DNA from: Salvelinus alpinus
Lineage: Eukaryota > Chordata > Actinopteri > Salmoniformes > Salmonidae
DNA: 64,000 nt
Direction: 5' to 3'
Assembly: GCF_045679555.1 (NCBI RefSeq)
Contig: NC_092096.1
Location: 29,272,364 to 29,336,363, forward strand
In this document: positions 49,558-63,290 of the stretch, in pieces
Position numbering within the stretch: the stretch's first letter is position 1
Layout of the letters: every line of letters begins with the position of its first letter
Made by a program: the position numbers and the translations under genes
The notes under the pieces: generated by a model
Database searches by the model: none
What the model was told of the DNA's origin: nothing
What the model saw: the letters and a program-made list of their open reading frames with translations, nothing else

Positions 49558-49654
49558 GTTCAAATGCATGACTGTACATATTGACGCAAACATTGACAAA
49601 GCTGAAGTAGAACTTTCCTCTGTATTCAAAACAGGTCCCTGCAATAAACCACTT

Positions 49655-52200
49655 CTACCTATGTGAAGCTAGCCACAATAAGGTTTAGCCACATTAGTGG
49701 AATTTGCGGGTCGCCTTCAAAATAAAAGTTCCTCATTGAAAGTGATGCAAATGGTTGCAAATTGTGGAATCATGCCATATTTGGAATGTTGTTATATAAA
49801 TTCAACAAAATACAATAATTAGCTACCTGGCAAAAAATAAGTTGAAACAGCACTGTGGATGTATTAAACTCCCAAATAATTTGTGGCATACTTATATTTC
49901 ACTGTACAGCCTTACCTATGGATTGTGGTTCAATGAAATGGGGTATCAGGCTACTCAGTGTCACCCACAGAACACAAATATAAAGAATTTCCACAAATAT
50001 TAGTGTTGTAACTGTTATTGTGGGACTTTGACTGTGGGAAATGACCTCCGCAGTCAGCCTATTGTGTGTTATGACATACAGTACCAGTCAAAAGTTTGGA
50101 CACACCTACTAACTCAAGGGTTTTTCTTTATTTTTACTATTTTCTACATTGTAAAATAATAGTGAAGACATCAAAACTATGAAATAACACATATGGAAGC
50201 ATGTAGTTTACCAAAAAAGTGTTAAACAAATTTATATAAATTTATATTTGAGATTCTTCAAAGTAGCCGCCCTTTGCCTTGATGACAGCTTTGCACATTC
50301 TTGGCATTCTCTCAATCGCCTTCATGAGGTAGTCACCTGGAATGTGTTTCAATTAACAGGTGTGCCTTGTTAAAAGTTAATTTGTGGAATTTCTTTCCCT
50401 CTTCATGCGTTTGAGCCAATCAGTTGTGTTGTGAAAAGGTAGGGGTGGTATACAGAAGATAGCCCTATTTGGTAAAAGACCAAGTCCATATTATGTCAAG
50501 AACAGCTCAAATGGGCAAAGAGAAACGACAGTCCATCATTACTTTAAGACATGAAGGTCAGTTAATGAGGAAAATTTCAAGAACTTTAAAAGATTCTTCA
50601 AGTGCAGTCGTGAAAACCATCAAGCGCGATGATGAATCTGGCTCTCATGAGGACCGCCACAGGAAAGGAAGGCCCAGTTACCTATGCTACAGAGGATACG
50701 TTTATTAGAGTTACCAGCCTCAGAAATTGCAGCCCAAATAAATGCTTCACAGAGTTCAAGTAACAGACACAACATAAAATGTTCAGAGGAGACTGCGTAA
50801 ATCAGGCCTTCATGGTCAAATTACTGCACAGATACCACTACTAAAGGACACCAATAAGAAGAAGAGACTTGCTTGGGACAAGAAAAACGATCTATGGATA
50901 TTAGACCAGTGGAAATCTGTCCTTTGGTCTGATGAGTCCAAATTTGAGATGGTTGGTTCCAACAGCCGTGTCTTTGTAAGACGAAGAGTAGGTGAACGGA
51001 TGATCTCTGTATGTGTGGTTCCCACCGTGAAGCATGGAGGAGGAGGTGTGATGGTGTGGGGGTGCTTTGCTGGTGACATTGTCAGTGATGTATTTAGAAT
51101 TCTTGGCACACTTAACCAGCATGGCTACCACAGCATTCTGCAGCGATACGCCATCCCATCTGTTTTGCGCTTAGTGGGACTATCATTTGTTTTTCAACAG
51201 AACAATGACCCAACACACCTCCAGGCTGTGTAAGGGCTATTTGACCAAAAAGGAAAGTGATGGAGTGCTGCATCAGATGACCTGGCTTCCACAATCACCC
51301 GACCTCAACCCAATTGAGATGGTTTGGGATGAGTTGGACTGCAGAGTGAAGGAAAAGCAGCCAACAAGTGCTCAGCATATGTGGGAACTCCTTCAAGACT
51401 GTTGGAAAAGCATTCCAGGTGAAGCTGGTTGATAGAATGCCAAGACTGTGCAAAGCTGTCATCAAGGCAAAGGGTGGCTACTTTGAAGAATCTAAAATAT
51501 ATTTGTTTAACACTACATGATTCCATATCTGTTATTCCATAGTTTTGATGTCTTCACTATTATTATACAATGTAGAAAATAGTAAAAATAAAGAAACCCT
51601 TCAATTAGTAGGTGTGTCCAAACTTTTGACTGGTACTGTACTTATTGTACACTGTACAGCCTATGGATTGTGGCTCAATGAAATGGGGTATCAGTCTACT
51701 CAGTGACACCCACAGAACACAATTGCGATGAGATTACACAAATATTAGTGTGATAGCTCATATTGCGGGACTCTGAAACCACTGTGAAATGAGCCACATA
51801 ACGCTTACCAGACATCCTACTATGTGCATTGGTGATTTACTACAGTCAAAGTCCCACAATAAGAGCTATGGCACTAATATTTGTGTAAACTCTTCACAGT
51901 TTAGTTCTGTGGGTGGCACTGAGTAGACCGATAACCAATTTCATTGATCCACAATCCATAGGCTGTACAGTGAAATAGAAGTATACCCCCAAATGCAACT
52001 CTGAAGTCTAATACATCCACAGTGCGATTTCAACAGATTGAATTTAGCATTCTCTAATGAAAATATGCTTTGACTGCACTATTTGTATCCATTTGCATCA
52101 CTTTCAATCAGGGACTTTCCTTCTTGAAAGCGAACTGCAAAATGTCACTATTGTGGCTAATCCTTATTGTGGCTAGCTTCACATAGGTACCACATCTGAC
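49655..52200. mobile_element. Fold-back element with about 400-bp inverted arms
   Basis: The left arm (about 49658-50066) and right arm (about 51840-52195, inverted) both begin ATGTGAAGCTAGCCACAATA and share the middle blocks CACTGTGGATGTATTA and TGTACAGCC...CTATGGATTGTGG. A third, partial copy lies in direct orientation at 51650-51800. The space between the arms is mostly the Tc1 copy at 50079-51638. No transposase of its own was recognised. Confidence 0.6.
50079..51638 (+). mobile_element. Tc1-like transposon (CAGTACCAGTC family), copy 2
   Basis: Complete ends CAGTACCAGTCAAAAGTTTG and CAAACTTTTGACTGGTACTG with TA on both sides; 1560 bp. The plus-strand transposase is recognisable from [18 protein letters not shown] (about 50510) through [20 protein letters not shown] (about 50980), FNRTMTQHTS (about 51190, where the DN motif is frame-shifted) and [17 protein letters not shown] (about 51290). 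Several frame breaks. Inserted in the fold-back element, so younger than it. Confidence 0.9.
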
Positions 52201-54061
52201 GATACAAACTTTAAACTAGACCTACATGTAAACACTCCCTGAGCTCTGAAGGCAACAGATAGTGAACAAATTATAATTATTTTCTTTCCGTAGCAAACGG
52301 TACCTGGTGGCTGGTATGAGAAGAAACACCCTTCGTCGTCGTCCGTGCAAGAAACACAAAATCACCAATCGAGAGTTCCATCTCGCTAATTTATCCACAA
52401 ATCTCACCTCATCTCTTCTCTTCTCATACCGGCCACTAACACTAACAGGTACCACTGGCACCCAAGAAAACGGTTTGAAAGTAATGTTTATTTTATTATT
52501 ATTATTACACAAGGTTGGGTAGGTTACTTTCTAAATGCAATCCGTTACAGTTACTAGTTACCTGTCCAAAATTGTAATTAGTAACGTAACTTTTGAATTT
52601 CCCAAACTCAGTAATGTATGATTACATTGTTACTTTTAGATTACTTTCCACTTAAGAGGCACAAATGTATGTTATCAATTGAACCACATCTATTGCAGGA
52701 TAAATCAATGTTAAAGTTGACACAGTTGGCCATATATGGATGTTACATTTTACTTTATGGGTTAGTTATGTAGGCTTCTTCTAACCCATCGCTTTCTAAT
52801 ACATATAATATGATTAAATTATATCTTTACATTAAAAACCAAAGTCTATAGGTAATTCCAGTCATTCCAATAAATGTTATACCCCTTGGTCTTCAAGAAT
52901 GGGACTTGGAAATATGGAAGTATAGATTAGCCAAATTGTTTTACCTGAGCATAACCCTAAAACGAAGGACTTATTAGCCAGCCCTACTCTGTTGTTAATG
53001 ATTTTGTTGCCATGGAGGAATGATTCGACTCCATGATTTGAGTTAGGGGGAAAAAATGCTGCGCTCATGGAATGGCATGCTTTGAGCACTACTGAAAAGT
53101 GCTATTTACATGTGAAAAATGAATACCATATGCTGCATTTGCTAGAGGCCTATTGTTTAGCTTTTTGTTGGTGACCCTTTGATATCTTGATAATATGCAG
53201 CTGTTTAAAGGGGAATTCCACAGATGAAACAATAACAAAATGGTTGCCCTGCCTCTGTTTTGGTAAAAAGCTGAGGAATGGGCCTATTTGTTATTTGGAG
53301 CGATTTAAAACAATCCACAATTTATTTTTAAGGCTAGGGGCAGCTAATGATCCTCTGTGGCCAAATCATGCTTTAGTATCCTATTTTGAATGATTTTTAA
53401 ATTCTGTATAGACAGGAGTATGCTATATAATTTTGACAATTTTATTCAATTTACTTAGGGAAAGCTGCTTCCCATAGCCTTATGCCTTAAGTGCAGGAGC
53501 TGTCTTTTTCCAAGTCTGTCCATTAGACCAGTGGTTCCCAAACATTTTTTTATACTTTTGTCTTTATAAAATGATTCACTCATTCAATGAATCAGAGATC
53601 AAATGGATAAGGTTGGCTACTTCAAAAGCAAGGTATCTAACTAAACATATTTATATATAAGGCTAAAATATTCATGTTTTGCGGGAGATCTACACACTGC
53701 AAATTATTTGCCAATCAGGCTATTCTTAGAATATTTTTTACGTTGTTGCAATTACATGGCTACTGTTTAATAGAGGGAAATTCATTTTAATTTGAGAATC
53801 CCAGCTTTCCAATAGTGCAGATTTGTTTAGGCTCTACAGTGCTGGTGGAAAGGAACAACAAAACGTATGCATAGTTAGCTATAGTTAACTCGCGAGATAA
53901 CTGCTACAAGTTATGTTTTGAATTGTTGATCTAGTTAGTCTGTCTTATTATTTTATACACCTGCTGCTGAAATGTTGCGCTCTCTCTACTTGAGCAATGG
54001 CCCACTCGCACTGGCACACACACAGCACCACAGACATGCACTGAACGTCACTCTGATAATG
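52201..54061. other. Intergenic with a dispersed repeat
   Basis: Between about 52505 and 52680 the sequence has the AACGTAACTTTTGAATTTCC and GATTACTTTCCACTTAAGAG themes of a dispersed fish repeat. The short frames around 52222-52522 and 53187-53393 show no recognisable family. No gene seen. Confidence 0.4.
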
Positions 54062-54600
54062 ACTGATATGTATACTAAACACAAATAGAAACACAACATG
54101 TAAAGTGTTGGTCCCATGTTTCATGAGCTGAAATAAACAGCATGATCATTACACAGGTGCACCTTGTGCTGGGGACAATAAAAGGCTATTCTAAAATGTG
54201 CAGTTTTGTCACACAACACAATGTAACAGATGTCTCAAGTTTTGAGGGTGCGGGAATGCAGGAATGTCCAACAGAGCTGTTGCCAGAGAATGTAATGCTA
54301 ATTTCTCGACCAAAGTCATTTTAGAGAATTTGGCATTACGTCCAACCGGCCTCACAACCACAGACCACAAGTAACCAAACCATCCCAGGACCTCCACATC
54401 CGGCTTCTTCACCTGCGGGATTGTCTGAGACCTGGACAGATGATGAAACTGAGGTGTATTTCTGTCTGTAATAAAACCCTTTTGTGGGGAAAAACTCATT
54501 CTGATTGGCTGGGCCTGGCTCACAAGTGGGTGGGTTCCGGACAGCTCCGGCCCAAGACATGTACTGATAATACTGTATGTAGTAAAACCTTCAGGTTTCA
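54062..54600 (+). mobile_element. Tc1-like element fragment (second family)
   Basis: Starts near GTATACTAAACACAAATAGA and shares ACACAGGTGCACCTTGTGCT and the following blocks with 3027-3420. It runs further into the family (GGCCTCACAACCACAGACCA, GATGAAACTGAGG). Internally deleted and lacking a recognisable 3' inverted repeat. Confidence 0.65.
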
Positions 54601-54699
54601 AACAATAAAGTAGCAATATGTTTTCAAAATGCATACTTCCTCCAGCTCACTGCAAAGTGATGAAGCCTGCCTTCTGTGCAAATGGGAAGCATGCTTCAA

Positions 54700-55185
54700 T
54701 TACCAGTTGAGAAATTCAAATATTTGCTATTTTTATCATGGCCAATTACATCCAATTGGTAGTTACAGTCTTCTCCCATTTCTGCAGCACCCCTACAGAC
54801 TCGGAGAGGTGAAGGTCGAAAGCCATGCGTCCTCCGAAACACGACCCTGCCAAGCCGCACTGCTTCTTGACCCACTGCTTGCTTAACCCAGAAGCCAGCC
54901 GCACCAATACGTCTGAGGAAGCACAGTCCAGCTAGCAACTGAAGTCAGCTTGCAGGCGCCCGGTCCCGCCACAAAGAGTCGCTAGAGCACGATGGGACAA
55001 GGTAATCCCGGCCGGCCAAACCCTCCCCTAACCCAGACGACGCTGGGCCAATTGTGCGCTGTCTCATGGGTCTCCCGGTCACGGCCGGCTGTGACACAGT
55101 CTGGGATCAAACCCGGGTCTGTAGTGACGCCTCAAGCACTGCGATGCAGTGCATTAAACCGCTGCGCCACTCGGGAGGCCAAAAA
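54700..55185 (-). repeat. Long tRNA-derived salmonid SINE
   Basis: Read on the minus strand from 55185: GGCCTCCCGAGTGGCGCAG (A box), GGGTTTGATCCC (B box), a body with GGCCCAGCGTCGTCTGGGTT and GTGTTTCGGAGGACGCATGG, and an end near AACTACCAATTGGATGTAAT. The head resembles the SmaI SINE at 31424, but the body is longer and different. FokI- or Slm-type family, not resolved further. Confidence 0.75.
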
Positions 55186-56463
55186 AACTATTAACACAGG
55201 ATTGCATTTAGAATTGTTGCTCATTGATTGGGCTTATAAAAGAGCTGCCTGACACATTTTCTGCTAAAAGGCCCTGTATCTGTATGCTGTGCATGTGATA
55301 AATAAGATACATAAGGAATATAATACACACATACCAATTTAATTCCACAAAATTATGCAAATTAAGACATAGACCAATAAGCATGACTGGTCAAATGTAT
55401 TTCCATCAAATGGTATTTCCATCAATGAATAGGCTAAAAAGCATTATTTCGCAATGGGATTTTTTCCTTCTCCCGGACAATTGTCAGGTGGCAATTTGAC
55501 TTAATCTGCAAAAATAAAAATATATATATATTAAAAAACAGCTATTACAGGCTAACTGGAAACCCTGTCTAGCAGTGGTGCAGTGGTGCTTGGAGAAGTG
55601 GGTATACTCTAATTTTGCCCCCCAAAAATCCAAAAAGGCTTGCCGGTGAAGGAAAAGGCACCCTGTGTGAAAAATGCTGTTTTCCTAAAGTTTTTTCTCT
55701 TCTGTTTTACTATATTTTTTTCTGGTTTTCACTCAAAATCACACTTTTTAATAGAAAAACAACTAAGTCCACAACAATGCTTAAAACACATCAGGAGACC
55801 ATTTTTCTGGTCTGGGAAAAATATAAATATTTGGAGGGTGTAGTTGCCTTTTAATTGAATTGCTCACCTATCAAGTGACCATTTGTCTAGCCGTGTGTTT
55901 GTACTGTACAATGTAGGCCTACATGGCAGAGTTTGCAAAACAAATGCCCTCCCGATTGATACAAATCATCATGATTTCATTCTGCCAGGTAACCCTTTAC
56001 CAAGGTTTTTTTGGTGAAGCCTATACAATTGTTCATTCAAACAGCGCTTGATGACTGAACTGTGCATTACAAAGATTCAACCAAGACTTCGGACCAAACT
56101 TTTTCAATACCTGGTTCCATTGTTTCCTTAGTTCCTGGTAGATAAAAGTTGAAACCTCTTTCCTACAATACCAGCTACTGATGTCGTTCAATTCTGTGAG
56201 CTGCTCCAATGCGAAAACCAATTGAGCGTGGTTGCTGCCTGATATTCTGCAGAAATGAGCTATGTGTGTGCTGCGCATGTGAATATATTTCACATGCTTT
56301 GCGATTATGTAGGCTACTTTGTGCATGATGTCGCTATTGTACTACATAATTGATATGGCGTATAACTTGGATATGCATCAGTGGGGATTAAGAATTAATA
56401 CGTAATGCCCACTGAACAAAAGTGGGTATACCTACGTATAGCTCCCACTACTATCTAGTATAC
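55186..56463. other. Intergenic, no gene seen
   Basis: No conserved exon or complete element. The frames at 55615-55854 and 56326-56033 (minus) carry no recognisable domain. Confidence 0.4.
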
Positions 56464-56595
56464 ACTAGCTAGCTAGCTAGCACACACTACTAGCTAGTAA
56501 ACCTAGTACACACTAGCTAGCTAGTAAACCTAGTACACACTAGCTAGCTAGTAAACCTAGTACACACTAGCTATCTAATACACACTAGCGCGCTA
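56464..56595. repeat. CTAG-rich minisatellite
   Basis: About four imperfect copies of a 27-28-bp unit, GTACACACTAGCTAGCTAGT plus AAACCTA. The CTAGCTAG core is itself palindromic. Confidence 0.85.
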
Positions 56596-56900
56596 ATACA
56601 TGCGCCATCCTCTCTGGCAGCATTCAACCAGTCTGATCCCGTATACCTCACAGCATCTGTGTCCTGAGAAGGTATCTGCTGGAGCCAGACCCTATTGAAA
56701 GATACTGGAGTAATTCATAATGAGAGAATTATCATTTTACCAATTAAAAATCTTTCACTGTCATGTAAAAGTTATAATATGTCTGACATGCATCTGATTA
56801 CAATTAGCTTACTTACAGCAGTTGATTTGGATTGGGAAATTCATATCAACACAAAATGTGTCACCACACACACTATCTGGCTCGCTCGCACACACACCTA

Positions 56901-58506
<1,606 letters not shown>

Positions 58507-58771
58507 TATATGGGAGCAACTGAATCTGCAACACCAGGGAAATTAATTCTGACTATTACTATCACATTCTGCCTTCACAGGTATCCATGCTGTTCACATT
58601 TAGCCTTCACAGGTATAAATGTTGTTGTTGCCAACAAAAGCCCCCCTAATTTCTCTCTTTATCTCAGTCACTAATTCATATTTACATGGTGAGGGTCAAT
58701 GGTGAGCTCTTGTTTCTCAGTCAAATTTAAACCATAATGTCCCAGCACCAGGCTGTATGGTTTTACAGTTC
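58507..58771. other. Downstream flank of pex26
   Basis: Short unique-looking sequence between the Tc1 end and the pex26 stop codon, presumably the pex26 3' UTR on the minus strand. No clear AATAAA on that strand was seen. Confidence 0.3.
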
Positions 58772-60277
58772 TTAGCTCTGAGCTCTGGCTTGATAGTAAG
58801 GGGCAAACATTGCATCCCACATCTGCTTCAGCATCTGCAGCATCTGTGAGATCCAGGGGAAAGATGAGGGATGAGCTGTGGAGAAACCATATCCAAGAAT
58901 CATCATAACATTTCTGCTCTTTGTGCTGATATCTAGTCTCTTATGTGTTTAAATACAGTAGGTAGGTTGGGTGCAATCAAAAGTTAGACAAAAGCTGTAT
59001 GCTAAGTGCTAGACTAGTATTAACTAAAGCAACCACATTATTTGGATGTTGACAGTTTCTTTCAATGATTGAATAATAGGCGTACAACGTTATTTATTTT
59101 GTACCTGGATCCATTCGGACAAAAAGCATGTAGAGAAGGACCGCAGCCAGAAAGACTCTCCGAAGACGGAATAACCCACCACTGGCTACTGATAGTCCTC
59201 TGTTCAAAAGCCTAAGCAAGGCCTCAAGTTTCTGAATCCCAGCACCTACAAAGCACAAACACAGCCAGTCACACTGTCTGGCAGCATTAAATTCAATACA
59301 AATGGTTAATGCAATTGTAAGTGAGATGCACCTTGAGGTGTGTTAAGTCCAGCAACCACCACCACAGGACTGGGGTTGGGATTAGGGCTTGGAGGTTGTT
59401 CTTGGCTGAGGTTCTCTTTATTCTCCACGATATCCAGTGCTGTTTGTTTCTGGTCCTCTGTGAATGCAATACCTCCCACCTCACCAAAAACCAACTCCCG
59501 TGCCTCTGTCATATGACCTAAAGGCACTAGAATATGCAGTAAATAAAGCTCTGCTACAGTCCCAAATCCTACCAATCTCCCATTGGATGGGCAGCACAGC
59601 CAAACATTGCCTGCCTCCTGCATCATAGCTTGCTCACCCACTTTGGTGTAGAGGAGTATGCTACAAAAAAAGAAGAGGGACATGGAGAAAAACATGACTG
59701 CAGGGTGAATTGGGGTTACATATTTACATGCCAATTGAAAACATAAATCAATGTGCAGTGTCTGCAGTGTATAAAACTGTTATAATGGAAGAAATTAGCC
59801 TGAAAATTAACCATGTTACATTTTCCTCACCACATCTGCATTATTTTTGCAGATATTTTCTCAGGGCACTCATAATGCTGCAGAATCCATGCCAGTACAC
59901 CAGGCCACTGATTGAGTTCAGCCAATGCTTGAATCCCCACAATGCAGAGTGCAGCCTTCAACTCCCCATACCTGAAAGTCAGATGGACAACGGTTTAGTC
60001 CAATAATGCAATGCAACAAGGACCATGTCATGAAAGCAGAGCAAATTCTAAATACTAATACCCACCTACTGTCCTCTTGCTCCGCGTTTAAAAGGCTCAC
60101 CAGACCTCTCTCACATGTGTCAAAAGCAGCTTGGAAATCCTTCTGAACCATTAACTGCTCGGCAGCTGAGTCCAACAGTCCATGTGTCAGTGCAAAATTT
60201 GAACTCAACGGGGGGCTTTGACGGACAGATCCGAAGCTGAGAGTGTGAGCCATTGAGGTGGACGAGTTGCTCATCAT
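58772..60277 (-). CDS. pex26: PEX26, peroxisomal membrane anchor for PEX1-PEX6
   Basis: Exons (minus): 60277-60066, 59971-59831, 59660-59332, 59245-59105, 58875-58772; 927 nt, 308 aa, all borders GT/AG and in phase. Human PEX26 is 305 aa. PEX26 sits in the peroxisomal membrane and recruits the PEX1-PEX6 AAA ATPases that recycle the import receptor PEX5. Family marks: DFQAAFDTCERGLVSL, ALCIVGIQALAELNQWPGVL, QHYECPEK, MCILLYTKVGE, a Pro/Asn-rich linker, then one C-terminal membrane segment VFLAAVLLYMLFVRM (about 258-272) followed by DPAHPSSFPW, matching the human tail-anchor layout. Two ATGs are adjacent (60277 and 60274); the first is taken. It lies just right of a Tc1 copy. Confidence 0.95.
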
Positions 60278-62267
60278 TGCACTGTAGGTAGCTAACGTTA
60301 TGTCTATTTTAGTTGTTTGTGCCAATAAATTGTAAGACGAATCACCAACAGTCAACCAAACATTAGTAATGTTTTTAGCAATATGTTAAACGTGCCGTAA
60401 ATTATGTGCTGGTGGTACCTGCCTTGTACAAATTTGTTTACATTCTGAGGCAATATACATGCTATTATTTGGCTTCCGCACTCACCACCAATCATATTCG
60501 GAGATTACTCATGAACACAAGGCAGCCAATCACTTGCGTTCTTATTTATACGTAACCCTCCAGGTGCGCTCGATTTAGCTTTAGCTCGCCCGGCGTGCCG
60601 GATGGGGTTCCAGTTGATCGTTTGGGACCTCTTTTGACATCCCCCCAAAATATGCTTGCAATTCAAAGAAAAATTAATGTGGCCAAGCAGATTTCTCTAT
60701 GCGACATTAAAGTATTAATTAATTAATAAATATAACCACAGAATATGATAATTGATTTGTGGGATATCTGGAACAACAGAGCATTTGCAAATACATTTGC
60801 ATCACTGTTTTTGTAAGACAAGGACAGAAAGTGATGAAGTTGTAGAACTCAAAATAACTCTATGCCATGAGCTGACTATACTGTGCAAAGTAAGGTTTGG
60901 GTGTTAAGGGACTTTCATTAACTCCATTTTCTGTTGAGAGACCGATTTAGATGGTTCTAAATATTAGACGTGATGTTTGATGTTGGACCTGCAGCAATTT
61001 GAAATACTTCTTTTTCATAGCAGTAGGGATCTCTCCAAAACATCCTCACAATTTTCAGCTGAATAAACATGAAAATAAGACAAATAAATGCCATACTTTC
61101 CCTTTCTGTATTATTCAAGCCGCATAATGTGATGGTGTAGAGTGGTGAAATGTCAGATAAGTTATTGTGAATATGATCCTTAGTTTCCCGGAAATGCTGA
61201 CACCCATTGTCAAGACATGCAATTACAACTAAACATGTCAAATGAAAATAAAGCAGCTATAACGCTGTTAACTGCTGTTAACAAGCGACGGATTAACTGA
61301 AATGGACAGCCACAGTCTCACAAGCGTTAAGAAAAGAGAGGCCAGATAAATTTTTTCACAGTTTTCTTTTGGATCCCTCACATGTGATCTCACGCTGAAG
61401 TTTCCTTGCTAATGACAAAAATACTTCACAGTTCACACACATGGACAAACTACATTACCTTGGTTTTATTCATCAGGCGTGTGTGCAGAGAGACAGAATT
61501 GACATGCCAATTATTTGATGTTGCATTCAACCCCATTTTAGTGTTGACATTTGTGTCATATTGGATGTTATTTGGTTATGATTTGGTTATGAATGAATTC
61601 TACTGATATTTTGTGGATAATAGTGAGAACATCAATAAGGCCATCTGCTCCTATAGCACGTATACTTTCTCTGTTGTGAAGTTGTTGTTGAAAGTGACCC
61701 TCCTGTTATCTGTACAGCTGCCTCTACAAGGGGTGTTTGGGTTCTCTCCCCATGGTATTCTGTGTTTAAAGCAAGACTACTTGCTTTGTTTCCTGCTTGT
61801 GCAGGATTGGTGAGTTTCAATGGTTACTGATTGTGCTGATTTGCAAGAGCCAATGAGGGGGTAAAAAACAAGTTCAGGGGAGATGGCCTTGTGCAAGTGT
61901 GAGGGTTATACTCGTCTACCCGTTCAGCTCATACAGCTCCACTCGGCTTGTCTCGTCTTCTATGCTAGTCCTCTACATACAGCAATCTTCATTGGATAAA
62001 TACAAGCAGTTTCAGTATAAGAAGAGAGATATATGAATGTTATAGTTTATCCATAAAGGGATTGACCATACTTTTGTGTTCATAAAGAGAGAATACTTTA
62101 TTGTTCACTTAAATGGACTACTTCTGTGTTTTCTTTAAACTGGAATGTGAAAGGATTTTTGCTGTTTAAAAGTAATTTTTGGTATTTGATTTATTCACTG
62201 GAACTTGTTGGTGTAAGGCTGGATATCTAAACAAGGTGTGTGTTCACACCTTCAAGGCTGCAGAGGC
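60278..62267. other. Intergenic between pex26 and the SLC7 gene
   Basis: Divergent arrangement: pex26 runs left and the SLC7 exon runs right, so the roughly 2-kb gap should hold both promoters. The GC-rich stretch near 60550-60640 is the best candidate for the pex26 side. No other coding exon or repeat was recognised. Confidence 0.45.
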
Positions 62268-62502
62268 ATGGGCATAGATGGAATTCAGTCGAAGGAAGAG
62301 GGGGATGAGGTGAAGGAGAAGAAAGAAGATGAAGTGATCCACCTGAGGAGGACAATAGGTCTGCTTCCGGCTATCTCCTTCATCATCGGTACCGTGGTGG
62401 GCAGCGGCATCTTCATTGCACCAAAAGGGGTTCTGATGAACAGTGGTAGTGTGGGCCTGTCACTGGTGGTTTGGGCCCTGTGTGGGGTTCTCTCGACCTT
62501 CG
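62268..62502 (+). CDS. SLC7-family amino acid transporter light chain, first coding exon
   Basis: Encodes MGIDGIQSKEEGDE..., an acidic/basic cytosolic N-terminus, then the first membrane helices: TIGLLPAISFIIGTVVGSGI and FIAPKGVLMNSGSVGLSLVV, ending in GVLSTF plus a partial glycine codon before a GTAAGC donor. GxxxGSGIF and PKGVL are signatures of the SLC7 light chains (xCT, b0,+AT, LAT), which pair with SLC3 heavy chains to exchange amino acids. KGVL and SGSVG favour an xCT (SLC7A11)-like member, but one exon cannot decide. The remaining exons lie beyond the window. Confidence 0.8.
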
Positions 62503-62650
62503 GTAAGCACCAACTGTCATTTTAAAAGAGGTAGTGTACCTATGAGAGCAAGAGGAGCATAATTGTGATGTTTGAGAGTGGTAGTTGCTAACACAATATC
62601 TGTTTTGAATTTTTTTTATTAGATATTCACATCAGGCGGATTCAGTATTG

Positions 62651-63107
62651 TTAAGGTCCAATGCAGCCATTTTTATCTTAATATTAAAACATTTCTGGGT
62701 AACAATTAAGCACCTTACTGTGATTTCTTTCAATTAAAATGGTTAAAAAGATACAAAAATAGCTTCTTAGCAAAAAGCAATTTATCTCGCAAGAATTTTG
62801 CTAGGACTGTATGGGAAAGGTCTGAATGAGGAGCCTAATTGGAGGAGCCTAATGGGAGGGATATGTAATCTGAAAACTAGCTGTTATTGGCAGAGAGGTA
62901 TATTATTGTTATTGGTCTATTAACTTACATTGCCTGGTGATGTAGCAAGGCAGGGCAAAACAAGCTGAAATATCAGGCAGTCTTTTCAAACAGCTCTTAC
63001 ATTAAAAGTGTATTATCATAATTTTCACAGTATTATTCCAACCTCATAGTGTGGAAATATATATAAAACACAGGTAAATCATGCATTTGACAACACTGTC
63101 CCTTTAA
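62651..63107. mobile_element. TTAA-flanked MITE (piggyBac-like), copy 2
   Basis: TTAA at both ends, with GGTCCAATGCAGCC and AACACTGTCCC inward, and shared blocks with copy 1 (10639-11078) such as TTCTGGGTAACAATTAAG and TTTCAAACAGCTCTTACA. It lies in the first intron of the SLC7 gene. It has a short local duplication, GAGGAGCCTAAT, near 62830. Confidence 0.7.
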
Positions 63108-63290
63108 TTCACAGACAGCATACAACATTCACTCCCTTAATGGAAATTTAGGCTACCTCAGAGGTGTAATCTAGTACTCGCTGTATTTTCTTTGGCAGTA
63201 AACTGTGCTGGATGTATTCACTTAGCTGAATGATCTGGCCAAGGTCCACAATCCTCTGGTATTTGCACATGCGATCAACCTTTGCACCTA

